34,693 nucleotides of DNA from Alphaproteobacteria bacterium. Lineage in GTDB: Bacteria > Pseudomonadota > Alphaproteobacteria > Rhizobiales > Xanthobacteraceae. The stretch lies in NCBI GenBank assembly GCA_009781045.1, contig WQYW01000041.1, positions 1-34,693 of the forward strand, written 5' to 3'. Position numbers and translations under genes: made by a program. The notes under the pieces were generated by a model, which did not search any database, was not told where the DNA came from, and saw only the letters and a program-made list of their open reading frames with translations. This document shows, in pieces, positions 1-12,400 of the stretch. Every line of letters begins with the position of its first letter. Positions within the stretch are counted from its first letter, which is position 1.

Positions 1-1153
1 ACTTTTTCCTGACTTTTTCATCTCTGGCACACCTCGTGTGGTTTCGATTGAGTGGCCACAGAATCGCACGGGTCATTCTACCGCGCTATGGGGGGCGGAC
101 CCTGTACCGGTTTGACGCTTACGCAGGAGATGTTGCGTTCATGCGGGTGTTGAGTATCCTGGTTGATTCGATTGTGTGCAGCGACACAAAAATTGATGCA
201 AAAAGGGCCTCCTGCTCTTTATCGTCCGCGTGGTTGCATTCATCAAAGAGCCGGAAACCGTTTTCAGGCTGTATGTGCTGGGTGGTTTTCCCGGCTCGGG
301 TGTTGTCCTGCTGTCCGCTGCTCTTGCGTCGCCCCGCTTCCGTAGCCGGATGCGGGACCCTGGTGTCGTATTCACCAGCGTAACAGCGAACATGCTGTTC
401 GTCGTCATTTCGTTTGTACGCGCATTCATGAGCGGGGAATTTCAGGCAAGGACGGCGACCCGGATGGCAGGCTGGGGGGGCGGAGTGCTGGGTCCGGCAT
501 TTCTCTGGGCCCGCTGGCATCGTGCACGGCCCGATGAATGACGCACGGCCCGGATGGGTTCGGGTGTTGTCGCGATCGGTGCGAGGCGGGTTGCGTGATG
601 AGCCGGTCGCATTTCTGCAAAGCCGGAAGATGACCGTGGAAACCCGGGCATTTGGCGCGCAGTAAGCGATTGAACAGCATTTTGCTGGCCGCGCTGCGGT
701 CAGTACAGAGATAGTGGTATCCCCGGGAGCCGTTGCGCAATAGTCGCTTCGAATTGCTCCTGGAGGGCTGTGGAAAATGGCGCAGATCGGCTCCGGGAGC
801 GGTTCACATATTTTCCCGGCTTCCTTGAGGCCGCGCCCGACCCCTTAAACGGGGTCGCAACAGCCGGAAATTCGTCACCATGCGAGTTGCGGGTTTGAGG
901 TTGAGCCGGGTCCTTCGACGTCGATCGAAAGGATGGCCACGGGAAGAAACGGCCGGATGGCGAAACGTGAGGGGCGCAGCAGTCGTGTGCGGGCCTCACC
1001 TGGCTTGACGCCTGACGGGGTGACTGGCCGGCCTTTGACACAGGCGCTGTTTCCTGTATTGCTCAGAAAGGTCCTGGTGATGGTGTGAGAGCTGCGTTTC
1101 TCTCGGATCGGATCCCTTGCCCTGACGCCTTTTGCCGGGAGTCGTGAGCCGCC
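1..1153. other. No supported gene; leading intergenic region
   Basis: Open frames on both strands here are short, overlap each other and give Arg/Pro/Ser/Cys-rich translations that I do not recognise. I see no tRNA, rRNA, insertion sequence end or clear terminator. The last part (about 1080-1153) must carry the promoter and leader of the aminotransferase gene; a GGGAG run lies about 10 bases before its ATG. The left side may hold decayed sequence, but nothing can be named. Confidence 0.5.
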
Positions 1154-2317
1154 ATGCAGCCATTGAACGATGTTTTTGCAACCCTTCCGGTCACCATTTT
1201 CGAGGTTATGTCGCAGCTGGCGCGCGACCATGACGCCATCAATCTCGGTCAGGGTTTTCCCGATGACCCGGGCCCGGAGGATATAAGGCACCGCGCCGCC
1301 GACGCCGTGCTCAATGGCTACAACCAGTATCCCTCGATGATGGGACTGGCGGAACTGCGCCTGGCCGTTGCCACCCATTATCGCCACTGGCATGGCCTTG
1401 ATCTCGATCCCTCTGCCGAGGTCATGGTCACCTCGGGGGGCACCGAGGCGCTGACCGCGGCGATTCTCTCGGTGGTGCGTCCGGGCGATGAGGTGGTGTG
1501 TTTCCAGCCGGTCTATGATTCCTACCTCCCCATCATCCGCCAGGCCGGCGGTATCCCGCGTCTGGCGCGGCTGGAGCCGCCACACTGGCGCATCACCGAA
1601 GACATGCTGAGAAGCGTTTTCACACCAGACACAAAGGCGGTGCTGTTCAACAATCCGCTCAACCCCTCCGCGGTGGTCTATCCGCGCGAGGATCTGGAGC
1701 TGCTGGCGCGTTTCTGCCAGGAATTCGATACGATTGCGATCTGCGACGAGGTGTGGGAGCACGTCATCTTCGATGGCGGCTCGCATATCCCGCTGATCAC
1801 CATCCCAGGCATGCGCGAGCGTACGATCAAGATCGGTTCGGCCGGCAAGATCTTTTCGCTCACCGGCTGGAAGATCGGCTTTGTCTGCGCCGCTCCGGAA
1901 CTGTTGCGGGTGGTGGCCAAGGTGCACCAGTTTCTCACCTTCACCACGCCCCCCAATCTGCAGGTGGCGGTGGCCTATGGTCTGGCAAAGCCCGACATCT
2001 GGTTCCATGACATGCGGGATCGCCTTTCGCGCGGTCGCGACCGTCTGACCGCCGGGCTGGAGCGAATCGGCTTTCCCGTTCTCAAATCGCAGGGCACCTA
2101 TTTCCTGACCGTCGATCTGGCGCCGCTTGGACGCAACGAGAGCGATGAGGCCTTCTGCCGGCGCATCGTCACCGGGCACAAGGTTGCGGCGATCCCGGTG
2201 TCGGCCTTTTATGAAACCGATCCGGTCACTTCCGTGGTACGGTTCTGTTTCGCCAAGCGGGATGAGACCATCGATCTGGCGCTGGAACGGCTTTCGGATG
2301 CGATGCGGCAAGGGTAA
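1154..2317 (+). CDS. PLP-dependent class I/II aminotransferase
   Basis: A 387-residue fold-type I aminotransferase that would transfer an amino group between an amino acid and a 2-oxo acid through pyridoxal phosphate in the cytoplasm. The sequence shows the N-terminal INLGQGFPD motif, a Tyr-rich substrate region (NGYNQYPSMMG), the phosphate-binding TSGGTEAL stretch, NNPLNPS, the CDEVWEH aspartate that contacts the pyridine nitrogen, and the Schiff-base lysine K232 in SAGKIFSLTGWKIG. The length is full for the family. INLGQGFPD and the overall pattern are closest to the methionine / kynurenine-oxoglutarate (KAT-like) aminotransferase group, but substrate cannot be read from sequence. The ATG at 1154 is preceded by a GGGAG run. 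Only 23 bases separate its stop from the downstream binding-protein gene, so the two are probably co-transcribed. This could link amine or amino acid uptake to transamination, which is inference. Confidence 0.9.
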   Translation: MQPLNDVFATLPVTIFEVMSQLARDHDAINLGQGFPDDPGPEDIRHRAADAVLNGYNQYPSMMGLAELRLAVATHYRHWHGLDLDPSAEVMVTSGGTEALTAAILSVVRPGDEVVCFQPVYDSYLPIIRQAGGIPRLARLEPPHWRITEDMLRSVFTPDTKAVLFNNPLNPSAVVYPREDLELLARFCQEFDTIAICDEVWEHVIFDGGSHIPLITIPGMRERTIKIGSAGKIFSLTGWKIGFVCAAPELLRVVAKVHQFLTFTTPPNLQVAVAYGLAKPDIWFHDMRDRLSRGRDRLTAGLERIGFPVLKSQGTYFLTVDLAPLGRNESDEAFCRRIVTGHKVAAIPVSAFYETDPVTSVVRFCFAKRDETIDLALERLSDAMRQG

Positions 2318-2340
2318 AGCGTGAGACAACGGAAAGGCAC

Positions 2341-3456
2341 ATGATGGTGGGTGTCGGCGATTTCGGGCTGCGTCTCGCTGCAGCGGTAGTGACGGCTGCG
2401 ATGCTGCTGTGTGCTCCGGCTTTGGCCGCGGACCGGGTGGTCAATTTCTACAACTGGTCGAACTACGTGGCGCCGGGGGTGCTTGACGATTTCACCCGGG
2501 AGACCGGGATCCGGGTGGTTTACGACACGTTTGATGCCAACGAGACCCTGGAGACCCGCCTGCTCGCCGGCAAATCGGGCTATGATGTGGTGGTGCCGAC
2601 CGCCTATTTCCTGCAGCGCCAGATCCGTGCCGGCATCTTCCAGGAACTCGACAAATCGCGCCTGCCGAACCTCGCCAATGCCTCCGCCGTGGTGCTGCGC
2701 CATCTGGCGGCCTACGATCCGGGAAACCGCTTTGCCGCCAACTATATGTGGGGCACCACCGGGATCGGCTATAACGTGAGGAAGATCTCGGCGATCCTGG
2801 GGGCGGGGGAGCACATCGACAGCTGGGACATGATCTTCAGGCCTGAGAATCTGGCGAGGTTCAGGGACTGCGGCGTGCATATGCTCGATTCCGCCGACGA
2901 CATCCTGCCGGCGGCGCTGCATTATCTCGGGCTTGATCCGAATTCGACCAAAGCGGCCGATCTCGAACAGGCAACCGAACTGTTGCTCAAGATCCGGCCC
3001 TTCGTGCGCAAGTTCCACTCCTCGGAATATCTCAACGCGCTGGCAAGCGGCGAAATCTGTCTTGCCGTGGGCTGGTCGGGCGATATCATGCAGGCGCGCA
3101 ACCGCACCATCGAGGCCGGAAACGGCGTTGAAATCGGCTACGCCATCCCGCGCGAAGGGGCGCAGATGTTCTTCGACAATCTGGCGATTCCGGCCGATGC
3201 CAGGAATGTCAGCGAGGCCCACGAACTCATCAACTATCTCTACCGTCCGGAAGTGGCGGCGCGGAATTCGAATTTTCTGTCCTATGCATCGGGCAACCGT
3301 GCCAGCTTCAAACTGCTTGAGCCGAAAATCGCGGGCGACAGAAGCATCTATCCCGATGACGCGACGATGGCGAAACTCTTCATCATCACCGCGCGCGACG
3401 CGCCGACCCAGCGCATGATCAACCGGCTGTGGACGAAGGTGAAGACGGGACGGTGA
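2341..3456 (+). CDS. Polyamine (putrescine/spermidine) ABC transporter periplasmic binding protein, PotF/PotD type
   Basis: A 371-residue exported binding protein. Residues 1-29 form a signal peptide (LRLAAAVVTAAMLL then APALAA), followed by the typical mature start VVNFYNWSNYVAPGVLDDF, seen in PotF/PotD proteins. Further family marks are the YDVVVPTAYFLQRQIRAGIF stretch, the MWGTTGIGYN motif, the VGWSGDIMQA region and the C-terminal NYLYRPEVAA segment. The protein would capture a polyamine in the periplasm and deliver it to an ABC permease. No permease or ATPase gene lies beside it, so it is an orphan here and must use a distant transporter or act as a sensor. There are tandem ATG codons at 2341 and 2344. 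The GGAAAGG just upstream is better spaced for 2344, which would shorten the protein by one residue. It follows the aminotransferase gene by 23 bases on the same strand. Confidence 0.9.
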   Translation: MMVGVGDFGLRLAAAVVTAAMLLCAPALAADRVVNFYNWSNYVAPGVLDDFTRETGIRVVYDTFDANETLETRLLAGKSGYDVVVPTAYFLQRQIRAGIFQELDKSRLPNLANASAVVLRHLAAYDPGNRFAANYMWGTTGIGYNVRKISAILGAGEHIDSWDMIFRPENLARFRDCGVHMLDSADDILPAALHYLGLDPNSTKAADLEQATELLLKIRPFVRKFHSSEYLNALASGEICLAVGWSGDIMQARNRTIEAGNGVEIGYAIPREGAQMFFDNLAIPADARNVSEAHELINYLYRPEVAARNSNFLSYASGNRASFKLLEPKIAGDRSIYPDDATMAKLFIITARDAPTQRMINRLWTKVKTGR

Positions 3457-6400
3457 GTGGATGCGGGCTTTGGCGAAAAAGGAAGGCACAAATCCTTCGC
3501 CCGAGGGCGGATCTTCGATCTTTGGGGGGCCGTTGGCGCGGGCGGCGTTTGCGAAACGCGAGGCGCCGGGTGAGGGCGGCTCTTAGCGCCAGCGCCGGTG
3601 CAGCCACAGCCACTGTTCGGGATATTCGCGGATCCAGCCCTCGATGATCGAGGTGATGCGCTGGGTGGTGCCCTGGATGTCGACGGCACCATTGGCATCG
3701 CGCACCGGCATGATTTCATCGGTGATTTCGGCGCGGAAGCGGTGGCCGGGCAGGCGGATGACACGGGCACCGTGGATCGGACAATCGACCAGCCGCAACA
3801 GCCGTGCCAGCATCGGATTGGCGCGGGTCTTGCGGCCGAAGAAGGTGACCTCCACACCTGCGGAGAGATACTGGTCCACCAACATGGCGACGTGGAGGCC
3901 GGCCTTGAGGGCGTCGGCAAGCCGCGGCGGGGCGTCGCGGCCGGCAGCGATCAGCCGGCCCATCTTGACCTGGCGGATCTCCTGGATGATGCGGTCGGCC
4001 GAGGCAATATTGGGCCGGCGATAGAGCACCGCGGTGTCGAGGTCATTGGCCGCTGCGGCCAGCGCCGGCAGTTCCCAGTTGGCGAGATGGGCAGCAAAGA
4101 TCAGTGCCGGCTTGCCGTCGAGACGCATCTTGTCGAAGTTTTCGAGCGTGCTGGTGGAGATCTCGATACGGCTGCCCTCGGGATGGGCGCGTTCATAATC
4201 CCACACCCGGTCCATCTGGGCGAACTCGGCACCGACGCGGCCGAGATTGTCCCATACGCCCATGAGGATTTTCTCGATTTCCTCAGGCGATTTTTCAGGA
4301 AACGCGGCTGTCAGATTGTTGCGGCCGATCTGGTGTTCGCGCAGATGCGGGCCGATCCGGCGCACCACGCGGGAAAAGAAGTCACTGGTTTTATGGCAGT
4401 CGAAATAGCGCGCGGTGCGCAACAGGCCGACCGTGGTGGCACCGATCGCGGAGGAGCCCAGCGATCGGAGAATTTCGCGTGGCTGGTAATGGGCCGGGAG
4501 CGCCATATCTCAATCAAGCCATATCTCAGAAAGCCATCTTAAGGGATCAATCGGGTCCGGTTGCGGATCGGACGCGATCACAGTGGTTCGCGCGTCAGGA
4601 TCAGCGAGGCATTCTGCCCGCCGAAGCCGAAGGAGTTCGACATCACGGCTCTGACCGGTGCATCCATCGCCGTGTTGGCGACCACATTGAACAGGATGGT
4701 GGGGTCTGGGATGTCATAATTGATGGTCGGCGGAATGCGCTGATGTTCCAGGGTGAGCAGCGAGAAAATCGCCTCCACCGCGCCTGCGGCCGAGATGGTG
4801 TGACCGACCATCGACTTGTTGGAGGTGACCGGCACCTTTCTGGCATAGTCGCCGAACACCGCCGAGGCGGTCTGGAACTCCATCTTGTCGTTTTCCGGCG
4901 TCGATGTGCCGTGGGCGTTGATGTGGTCGACCTGTTCGGGCTCCATGCCGGCATCGGCGAGGGTCTTGTTCATGCAGCCGATGATCGGTTTGCCGTCCGG
5001 CGAGGAACGGGTGCGGTGGAAGGAGTCGGTGACCTCGCCGCAGCCGGCGATGATCCCGAGGATCGCTGCGCCGCGGCTCACAGCGGCTTCATAGCTTTCC
5101 AGCACCAGGGCACCGGCACCCTCGGCCATAACAAAGCCGTCACGGTTTTTGGAGAACGGCTTGGAGGCGCCCTGCGGCGGATCGTTCTGGGTCGACAGCG
5201 CCGACAACAGGGAGAAACGAACCACGGTTTCGGGATTGACGGTACCGTCGGTGGCCACGCACAGCGCCGCATTGGTCTCACCGCGCCGGATCGCCTCGAC
5301 GCCGAGCTGAATCGAGGTCGCTCCCGAGGCACAGGCGGTCGACAGCGAGATCGGAGAGCCCTTGGTGCCGAAGGTCTCGGCCAGGTGTGCCGCCACCGAA
5401 CCGAACATGAAGCGGTCATAATTGGCGGCATAGGCACCGCCGCCGGCGATGTTGAGGAGATCATCATAGGTGACGTCAGGCTTGCCCACGTTGCGGCTCA
5501 ACAACAGCCGCTGTGGCCATTCGATCTCAACCGGGGCTACGGCCAGAAACAGGGGACCCGGGAAATCGCCCCGGGTGCCGATCGCGGACTGCGCCAGCGC
5601 TTCCTCGGTCGCCATCCTGGCCATCGCTTCGGAAAGCCCGGGTGAGGAAAAGGGCTCAACCGGCACGAAATCGACCGTGCCCGCCATCGTGGTCTTGAGA
5701 CCATTGATCGGGAAGCGGGTGATGGTGCGGATGCCGGATTGCCCAGCGACGAGACGGGCCCAGTTGTCGCTCTTGCCGGCACCGAGCGAGGTCACCATGC
5801 CCATGCCAGTGACAACGACGACTGGCCGTCCAAACTTGTCGCGTGATGCCGTCATTTTTCTTCCGCTCGTCTGAATCCAGGCGCCTTCAGCTTTGAGAAA
5901 GGCAACCCCGGCATGCGACACGGGGATCGCAAAAGCGCGAGGTGCCAGCCATCGAATTGAAGGCGATGACATTCGTGTCCCCGGGGACACGTGTGCCCGG
6001 AGGGAGCAGCTGTGCCCCTGGGAACACTAGCTGATCGCTTCCACCAGTGCCATGCCCTCGCTGCGCCAGTGCCCGGCCCCGACCACTACGATCTGGGTGG
6101 GGGAATGTGACATTTCGGTTTCAAAGCCGGTGGGATCATTGGGCGGAAACAGGGCTCCACGCGAGATCGACAGCGCCGCCAGCGCAATCCCGAGCGGGAA
6201 CTGCGCCTCAATGGTGTGGCCGAAACTGGTTCCGGTCGCCCGTATTGGGAAATCGGGGTGGCGGGCAAGAAATTCGCGCTCCTCGGCGGTCGCGGGCTCC
6301 GCACCGGTGGCGCCGGTGATGATGGCACCCTTGCCCCCGCTCAGGGGCAGCCGGGACCACAACTGGTCGAGCGTCGCCGTCAGTGCGCCGGGCTGGCTGC

Positions 6401-9400
6401 GCCGCCGGGCCAGATCGGCCACCACAGTGGATAGCCTGGCAAAGGGCCTGGCTCCCCGAGCTTCGGCATGGCTTCGGGATTCCAGCACCAGAAACACCCC
6501 GGCGGAGGCCAGCGCGAAACCGGGATGGTCGGCCCGGGCCCAGACCGGGGCGAAATGATGCTTGAGATTGAAGTCGCCGAACTCGTACTGGACCAGGAGA
6601 TCCTTGCGCCCGCCGTTATGCGAGCCGCCGACCAGCGCAATGTCGCTTTCACCGGAGGCAATGCGGGCCAGCGCAATACGGGCGGCGTCGGCACCAGAGG
6701 CCTCTTCGCCCATGAAGGTGCGCGAGGTGCCGCACAGACCGTAGACGATGGCGATGTTGCCAGCCAGAAGATTGGACAGCTGGGCCAGGAACAGCGTGGG
6801 GCGCAGCCCGCTCATCAGCCTGTCGTTGAGGAAGCCGGGCGGATTATTGCCGCTGGCCTCGGCGCTGAGCACCTCCGAATCGACCTGGAGATCGCGCTCC
6901 CCGCCGCCGGCGGCGACCACCATGTCGATGCGGGAGAGAATATCCCTGTTGCCCTTGATCCCGGCGGAGTCGAGGGCGAGGCCGGCAGCATAGGTGCCGA
7001 TGCGCTGCCAGGCTTCCATCTGGCGCTGGTCACCCTTTTTCGGGATCTGGCTGTCCAGACTGATCGGCTTCAAGGGGTGAACGATGTAGGGCGCGAAGCT
7101 GGTCTCATCGACATTGATCTGGCGCTGCTCAAGAGCGTTCCAGTTTGCCTCCAGCCCTTCGCCAAGGGAGGTGGCAAGTCCGATACCAGTGATCCAGACC
7201 TCGGTCTGGCCAGACTTCGCAAGGGGGGGCTTGCTCATGACGCGTCAACCTGTTGCGGAAAGCCGATTCGTGCGGCCATCGCATCCATATGCGCACGCAA
7301 ATCCGGGTTGGGGAAGCGGATCAGTGTCAGGGTCAGCGCGGCATTGGCACGCAGCTTGCCACCGACAGTGATTTTCGCCTCGGTCATCGCATAGCCCGAG
7401 CCCTCATGGGCGAGACCGGCTTCGATCGTCATCCGGTCGCCGGGGAAAACCGAGCCGCGAAACTTGGCTTCCCGGACCGCGGCCAGAATCGGCATGCGCT
7501 CGAACCGCCACGCCCCCAGCAGAAGCCAGCCGGAGGCCTGCGCCATCGACTCGATCAGGAGCACGCCCGGCATCAGGGGATGGCCGGGAAAATGCCCCTC
7601 AAAGATGGTGCTGTGCTGTGGGATCTCAGCCTCGACCACGATCTTTTTCGCGTCCAGGTCAATGTCCACGATGCGGTCGATGAGGTGGAAATATTCGAGC
7701 TGCATGACAACCGATCAGGCTTCCGCACTGGTTCCAGTGCTGGCTTCCGGATTCTTTGCGGCAACCAGTTCGTCGATACGGGTGCACAGGTTTTTCAGGA
7801 CAAAATACTGCTCGGTGGTGGCCTGGCCGTCATTGACCTCCTGGGTCCACTTTTCCAGCGGCAGCTTGATGCCAAACTGCTTGTCGATGGCAAATGCGAT
7901 GTCCAGGAAATCGAGACTGTCGATGCCCAGATCGTCGGTTGCATGGCTATCCGGTGTGATCGTGTCGCGCGGGATGTCGCAGGTCTCAGCGATGATCGTG
8001 GCGACTTGATCGAATGTGGAAGACATCACTTAAGCCTTTGATTTATTGAGGATAATTATTCGGAAGCCGCAGCGGTGGTGGGGTACACACGCCGCTTCTG
8101 GAGCGTCCGGCGCGGTGTGCACGCGCGCCCCTGAGACTCCCTCTGAGCAGATCGGCTGTTCCTATATCGAAGCAGGCGCCTCAGTTCAATGGAGCCATTG
8201 TCGGGGTGGTCAGCCCCGAGCGGGCCCGATGAGCGGTGAAAATGCCGCTTCAGGCGGGTGCGGGAGACGTCCTTTGCGGCCTCCGTCACGGTTGGAAAAA
8301 TCGCGGAAAATCATGACATTATGGCGGATAGTCGAAATTCTGTGCAGGGCTGTCGCAGCGGCCTTGGGCCGCAGCCCGATGGGCCGGATGACCGGCTTTA
8401 AGGATGTTGGGAGAGGGATGGTGCAATTTGCCGTCCCTGTGGAGCTGTTGCTCCAAAGTCAGCTGAGATGGGCGATCCTGGCGACGAGCCAGATGCCGAG
8501 CGCGGTGAGTGCCATGGTTAATGCCAGCGCCGCCATATTGCCGAGGATGCGATGGCGGAAATCGTCGCCGGGCCGGGGTGGGGTGGCCGGGCGTGGCGCC
8601 AGGCGCCGGATGGGGATCCGGTGGTTCGGTGCCGGTGCAATGGAGAGGCGGGGGCGGATCAGTTGCGTCGCGCGTGGCCGGAACGGGAGCACCTGGTGCT
8701 CGTCATCGGAAATGATCGGCCGCTGGCTTTTCATGGCAGGATCTGGTCCGGGACACGTGCCCCATCTGCTAGCACAGCGGGCGGGACGTTCGAGAAGAAA
8801 ATCTTCGCCCCCGGCCTGCTGCGCTGTGCAGGAATCTGGACAAGTTGTACGGCAGCGGGCCCGTTCGGGCTGCGCTGAAGGGCGCGCGCCAGGGATGCAC
8901 GTCAAGGATGCACGTCAAGGCTGCACGTCAAGGCTGCGCAGCGTGGGATGGTCCTGGAGGTCCCCGGGGCTGTATCCCCGGGGTCCTGTCCCGGGGTTGT
9001 ATTCGCGGGGCGCATGATGGCGGGTACTTGCCTCAGGGGCAGGTTTCGAGTTCAAAGATCCGGCGACAGAGGTGAGAGGAGACAATGACCAGTTCACGCG
9101 AGCCCAAAGTCCATCCGGTGCCGATTCTCTCGTTGCGGCCGACCCAGCTCACGGTCGGCATGAGGGAGGTCAAGGAGAAGCGCAGGCGCTGGCGCAGGCA
9201 CGACGGCAGGAAGCAGAGCGATCTGCTCGGCAGTCACATGATCCCGGTGGTGCATGGCCCGGATCGCCAGTATTACGTCATCGACCATCACCATCTGGCG
9301 CGGGCGCTGCTTGATGAAGGCGTTGAGGATGTCCTGATCACAGTGCACGGCGATCTCACCATGGTGGAGCGCGAGGCCTTCTGGAACGTGATGGATCACA

Positions 9401-12400
9401 AGCGCTGGGTCTATCCCTTTGACGCCAAAGGCGTGCGGCGCCCGTTTGAGGAATTGCCGGAATCGGTTGCCGGGCTCAAGGACGATCCCTTTCGCAGCCT
9501 CGCCGGTGAATTGCGCCGCAAGGGGGGCTTTGCCAAGGATACCACGCCTTTCAGCGAGTTTCTGTGGGCCGACTTTCTGCGCCGCAGATTGTCGCGCAAA
9601 AAGGTCGATGCCGATTTCGACAAGGCGCTGGAACAGGGCATGACCGCGGTCCGGAGCAGGGAGGCCATCTATCTGCCGGGCTGGTGCGGTCCGGTCGAGG
9701 ACTGATCACGTTCCCTCAACTGGCGGCTCCGGGCCTTGCCAGCAGCCGCTTCACCACGGCCTGACTTGTCATCGGCGCGGACTGCGCCTAATCGGGGTCT
9801 CCTGTTTCGCGTCAGGCAAGGCCGTGTGCGCCCATGTATCTGTCCGTTTCCACCACGCTCGAACCCGCGACCGATCTCGGCTTTCTCCTGATGAAGCATC
9901 CCGATCGTGTCCATGAAGTCGATCTGCCCTTCGGGCGTGCCACTGTGTTCTTTCCGCAAGCCACGGCTCTGTGCTGTGAGGCCACCCTTGTGCTTGATAT
10001 CGATCCCGTCGGTCTGGTGCGCGGCAAAGGCTCAGGCGACGGTGTGGTCGATCAATATGTCAACGACCGTCCCTATGCGGCCTCGTCCTTTCTCTCGGTG
10101 GCGCTCAATCGGGTTTACCGCTCCGCCATGAGCGGAAATTCGCGGGAACGGCCGCAGCTTGCGGCAACCGCGATCCCGCTGCAGCTCGAGGTCATGCCGC
10201 TGCGCGGCTCCGAAGAGCTGATATCGCGTCTGTTCAAACCCTTAGGCTGGGTAGTGGATATGATGCCGCTGTCGGAAAGCGGGGCATCGCGCTATGCCCG
10301 CCTCCGGCTCACTGGCGTGATGCGGCTGGCCGATGCCTTGAGCCATCTCTATGTTTTGCTTCCGGTACTCGATCGTGACAAGCATTACTGGGTCGGCGAG
10401 GATGAGGTCGAGAAGCTGCTGTGGCGCGGCGGCGACTGGCTGCCGCATCATCCGGAGCGGGAACTGATCGCCGCTCGCTATCTCAAGAACCGCCGCAGCC
10501 TGCTGCGGGATGCCTTGCAGCGCCTGGCGCCGGACCAGGACAGCGTTGAGCAGACAGCTGCCGCGGCGGAGGTCGAGGACCGGCTTGAGCGCCCGCTCAA
10601 CCTCCATGACGAAAGGCTGGAGGCGGTCACCGCAGTGCTTGTGGCAAGGGGGGCCCGCAGCGTCGCCGATCTCGGCTGTGGCGAAGGCCGCCTGCTGGCG
10701 CGCCTGCTGCGCGGCCGTCATTTCAGCCGCATCATCGGACTTGACGCCTCGCATCAGGCCATCGAGCGCGCCGCCCGCCGCCTCAGGCTGGGCAGACCCG
10801 AGGATCCCACGGCGGGGCGGGTCACGCTTCTCCATGGTGCCTTGACCTATCGTGACCAGCGCTGGCACGGAGTCGATGCCGCCGCCCTTGTCGAGGTCAT
10901 TGAGCATCTCGATCCCGACCGCCTGGCGGCGCTGTGCGATGTCGTTTTCGGAACGGCACGACCGAAAACGGTTGTGATCACCACCCCGAATGCCGACTAC
11001 AATGTGCTTTTGCCCAACCTTGCCCCCGGAGCGTTGCGCCACCCCGACCACCGCTTCGAATGGAGTCGCGCCGAATTCCGCAACTTTGTCGATGGTCTTG
11101 AGGAGAAATATGGCTATCAGGCCACCCTGTCCGGGATCGGCGCGGAGCATCCGCAATTCGGTGCGGTATCGCAAATGGCGGTGATGACGCAATGAGTGAG
11201 ACAGGAGCGGGCGTGATCGCAATTCCGGATTTTTCGCTTGTTGTGCTGATCGGGGCGACAGGAGCCGGCAAGTCGAGCTTTGCCGCGCGCTGGTTCAAGG
11301 CATGCGAAATCGTGTCCTCCGATCTGTGCCGGGCGATGATCACGGATGACGCCAACGACCAGTCGGTGTCCGCGGATGCCTTCGAGCTGGTCGGGGCCAT
11401 CGCCGGGAAACGTCTCAAACACCGCAGACTGGCGGTGATCGATGCGACCAATGTGCGCGCCGCAGACCGGCGGCAGTGGATCGAACTGGCGCGGTGCTGG
11501 CATGCGCTGCCGGTCGCCATCGTGCTTGATCCCGGTCTCGATGTCTGTATCGCACGCAACCGGATGCGTCCGGATCGGGATTTTTCCCCCTCCGTGCCGC
11601 GGCGTATGGTCGAGGAAATCCGCAGAGGCTCAGGGAAGCTGCATCTGGAGGGCTTCCGCCAGGTCTGGAAGCTTTCCTCTGAGGATTCGATCGCTGCCGC
11701 TGCGCTTGAGCGTCGGCCGCTATGGACCGACCTGCGCGGGGAACACGGCCCCTTCGACATCATCGGCGATGTCCATGGCTGTGCCGACGAATTGCAGGAA
11801 CTGCTGGGCGCTCTCGGTTATGAGCTGAGCTGGAACGGGCGCGAGGTGGCCATCACCGCGCCCGCCACGCGCAAGCTGGTCTTCGCCGGCGATCTCTGTG
11901 ATCGCGGGCCCAAATCGCCCGAGGTGCTGCGCATCGCCATGGCAGCGGTTGCCAGTGGCTGCGGTTACGTGGTGCAGGGCAATCACGACCGCAAACTCAG
12001 CCGCTGGATGAACGGCCGCAAGGTGCAGATCAGCCATGGATTCCAGGACACGATCGACCATCTGGCGTCCGAGCCGGAAGAGTTTCGGCGCAGCGTCAGG
12101 GCCTTTGTCGACGGTCTGCACAGTCACTACTGGTTCGATGAGGGCCGGCTTGCGGTTGCCCATGCCGGCCTCAGGGAGGAGATGATCGGGCGCGGTTCTC
12201 CCGCCGTGCGCGCTTTCGCGCTGTTTGGCGACACCAGCGGCGAAAGCGATGAGTTCGGTCTGCCGCTGCGCCATGACTGGGCCCGCGACTATCGCGGCAA
12301 AACCACTGTGATCTACGGCCATACCCCGGTTCCGGAAGCAGAATGGGTCAATAATACGATGTGCATCGACACCGGCTGTGTCTTTGGCGGAAAGCTCACG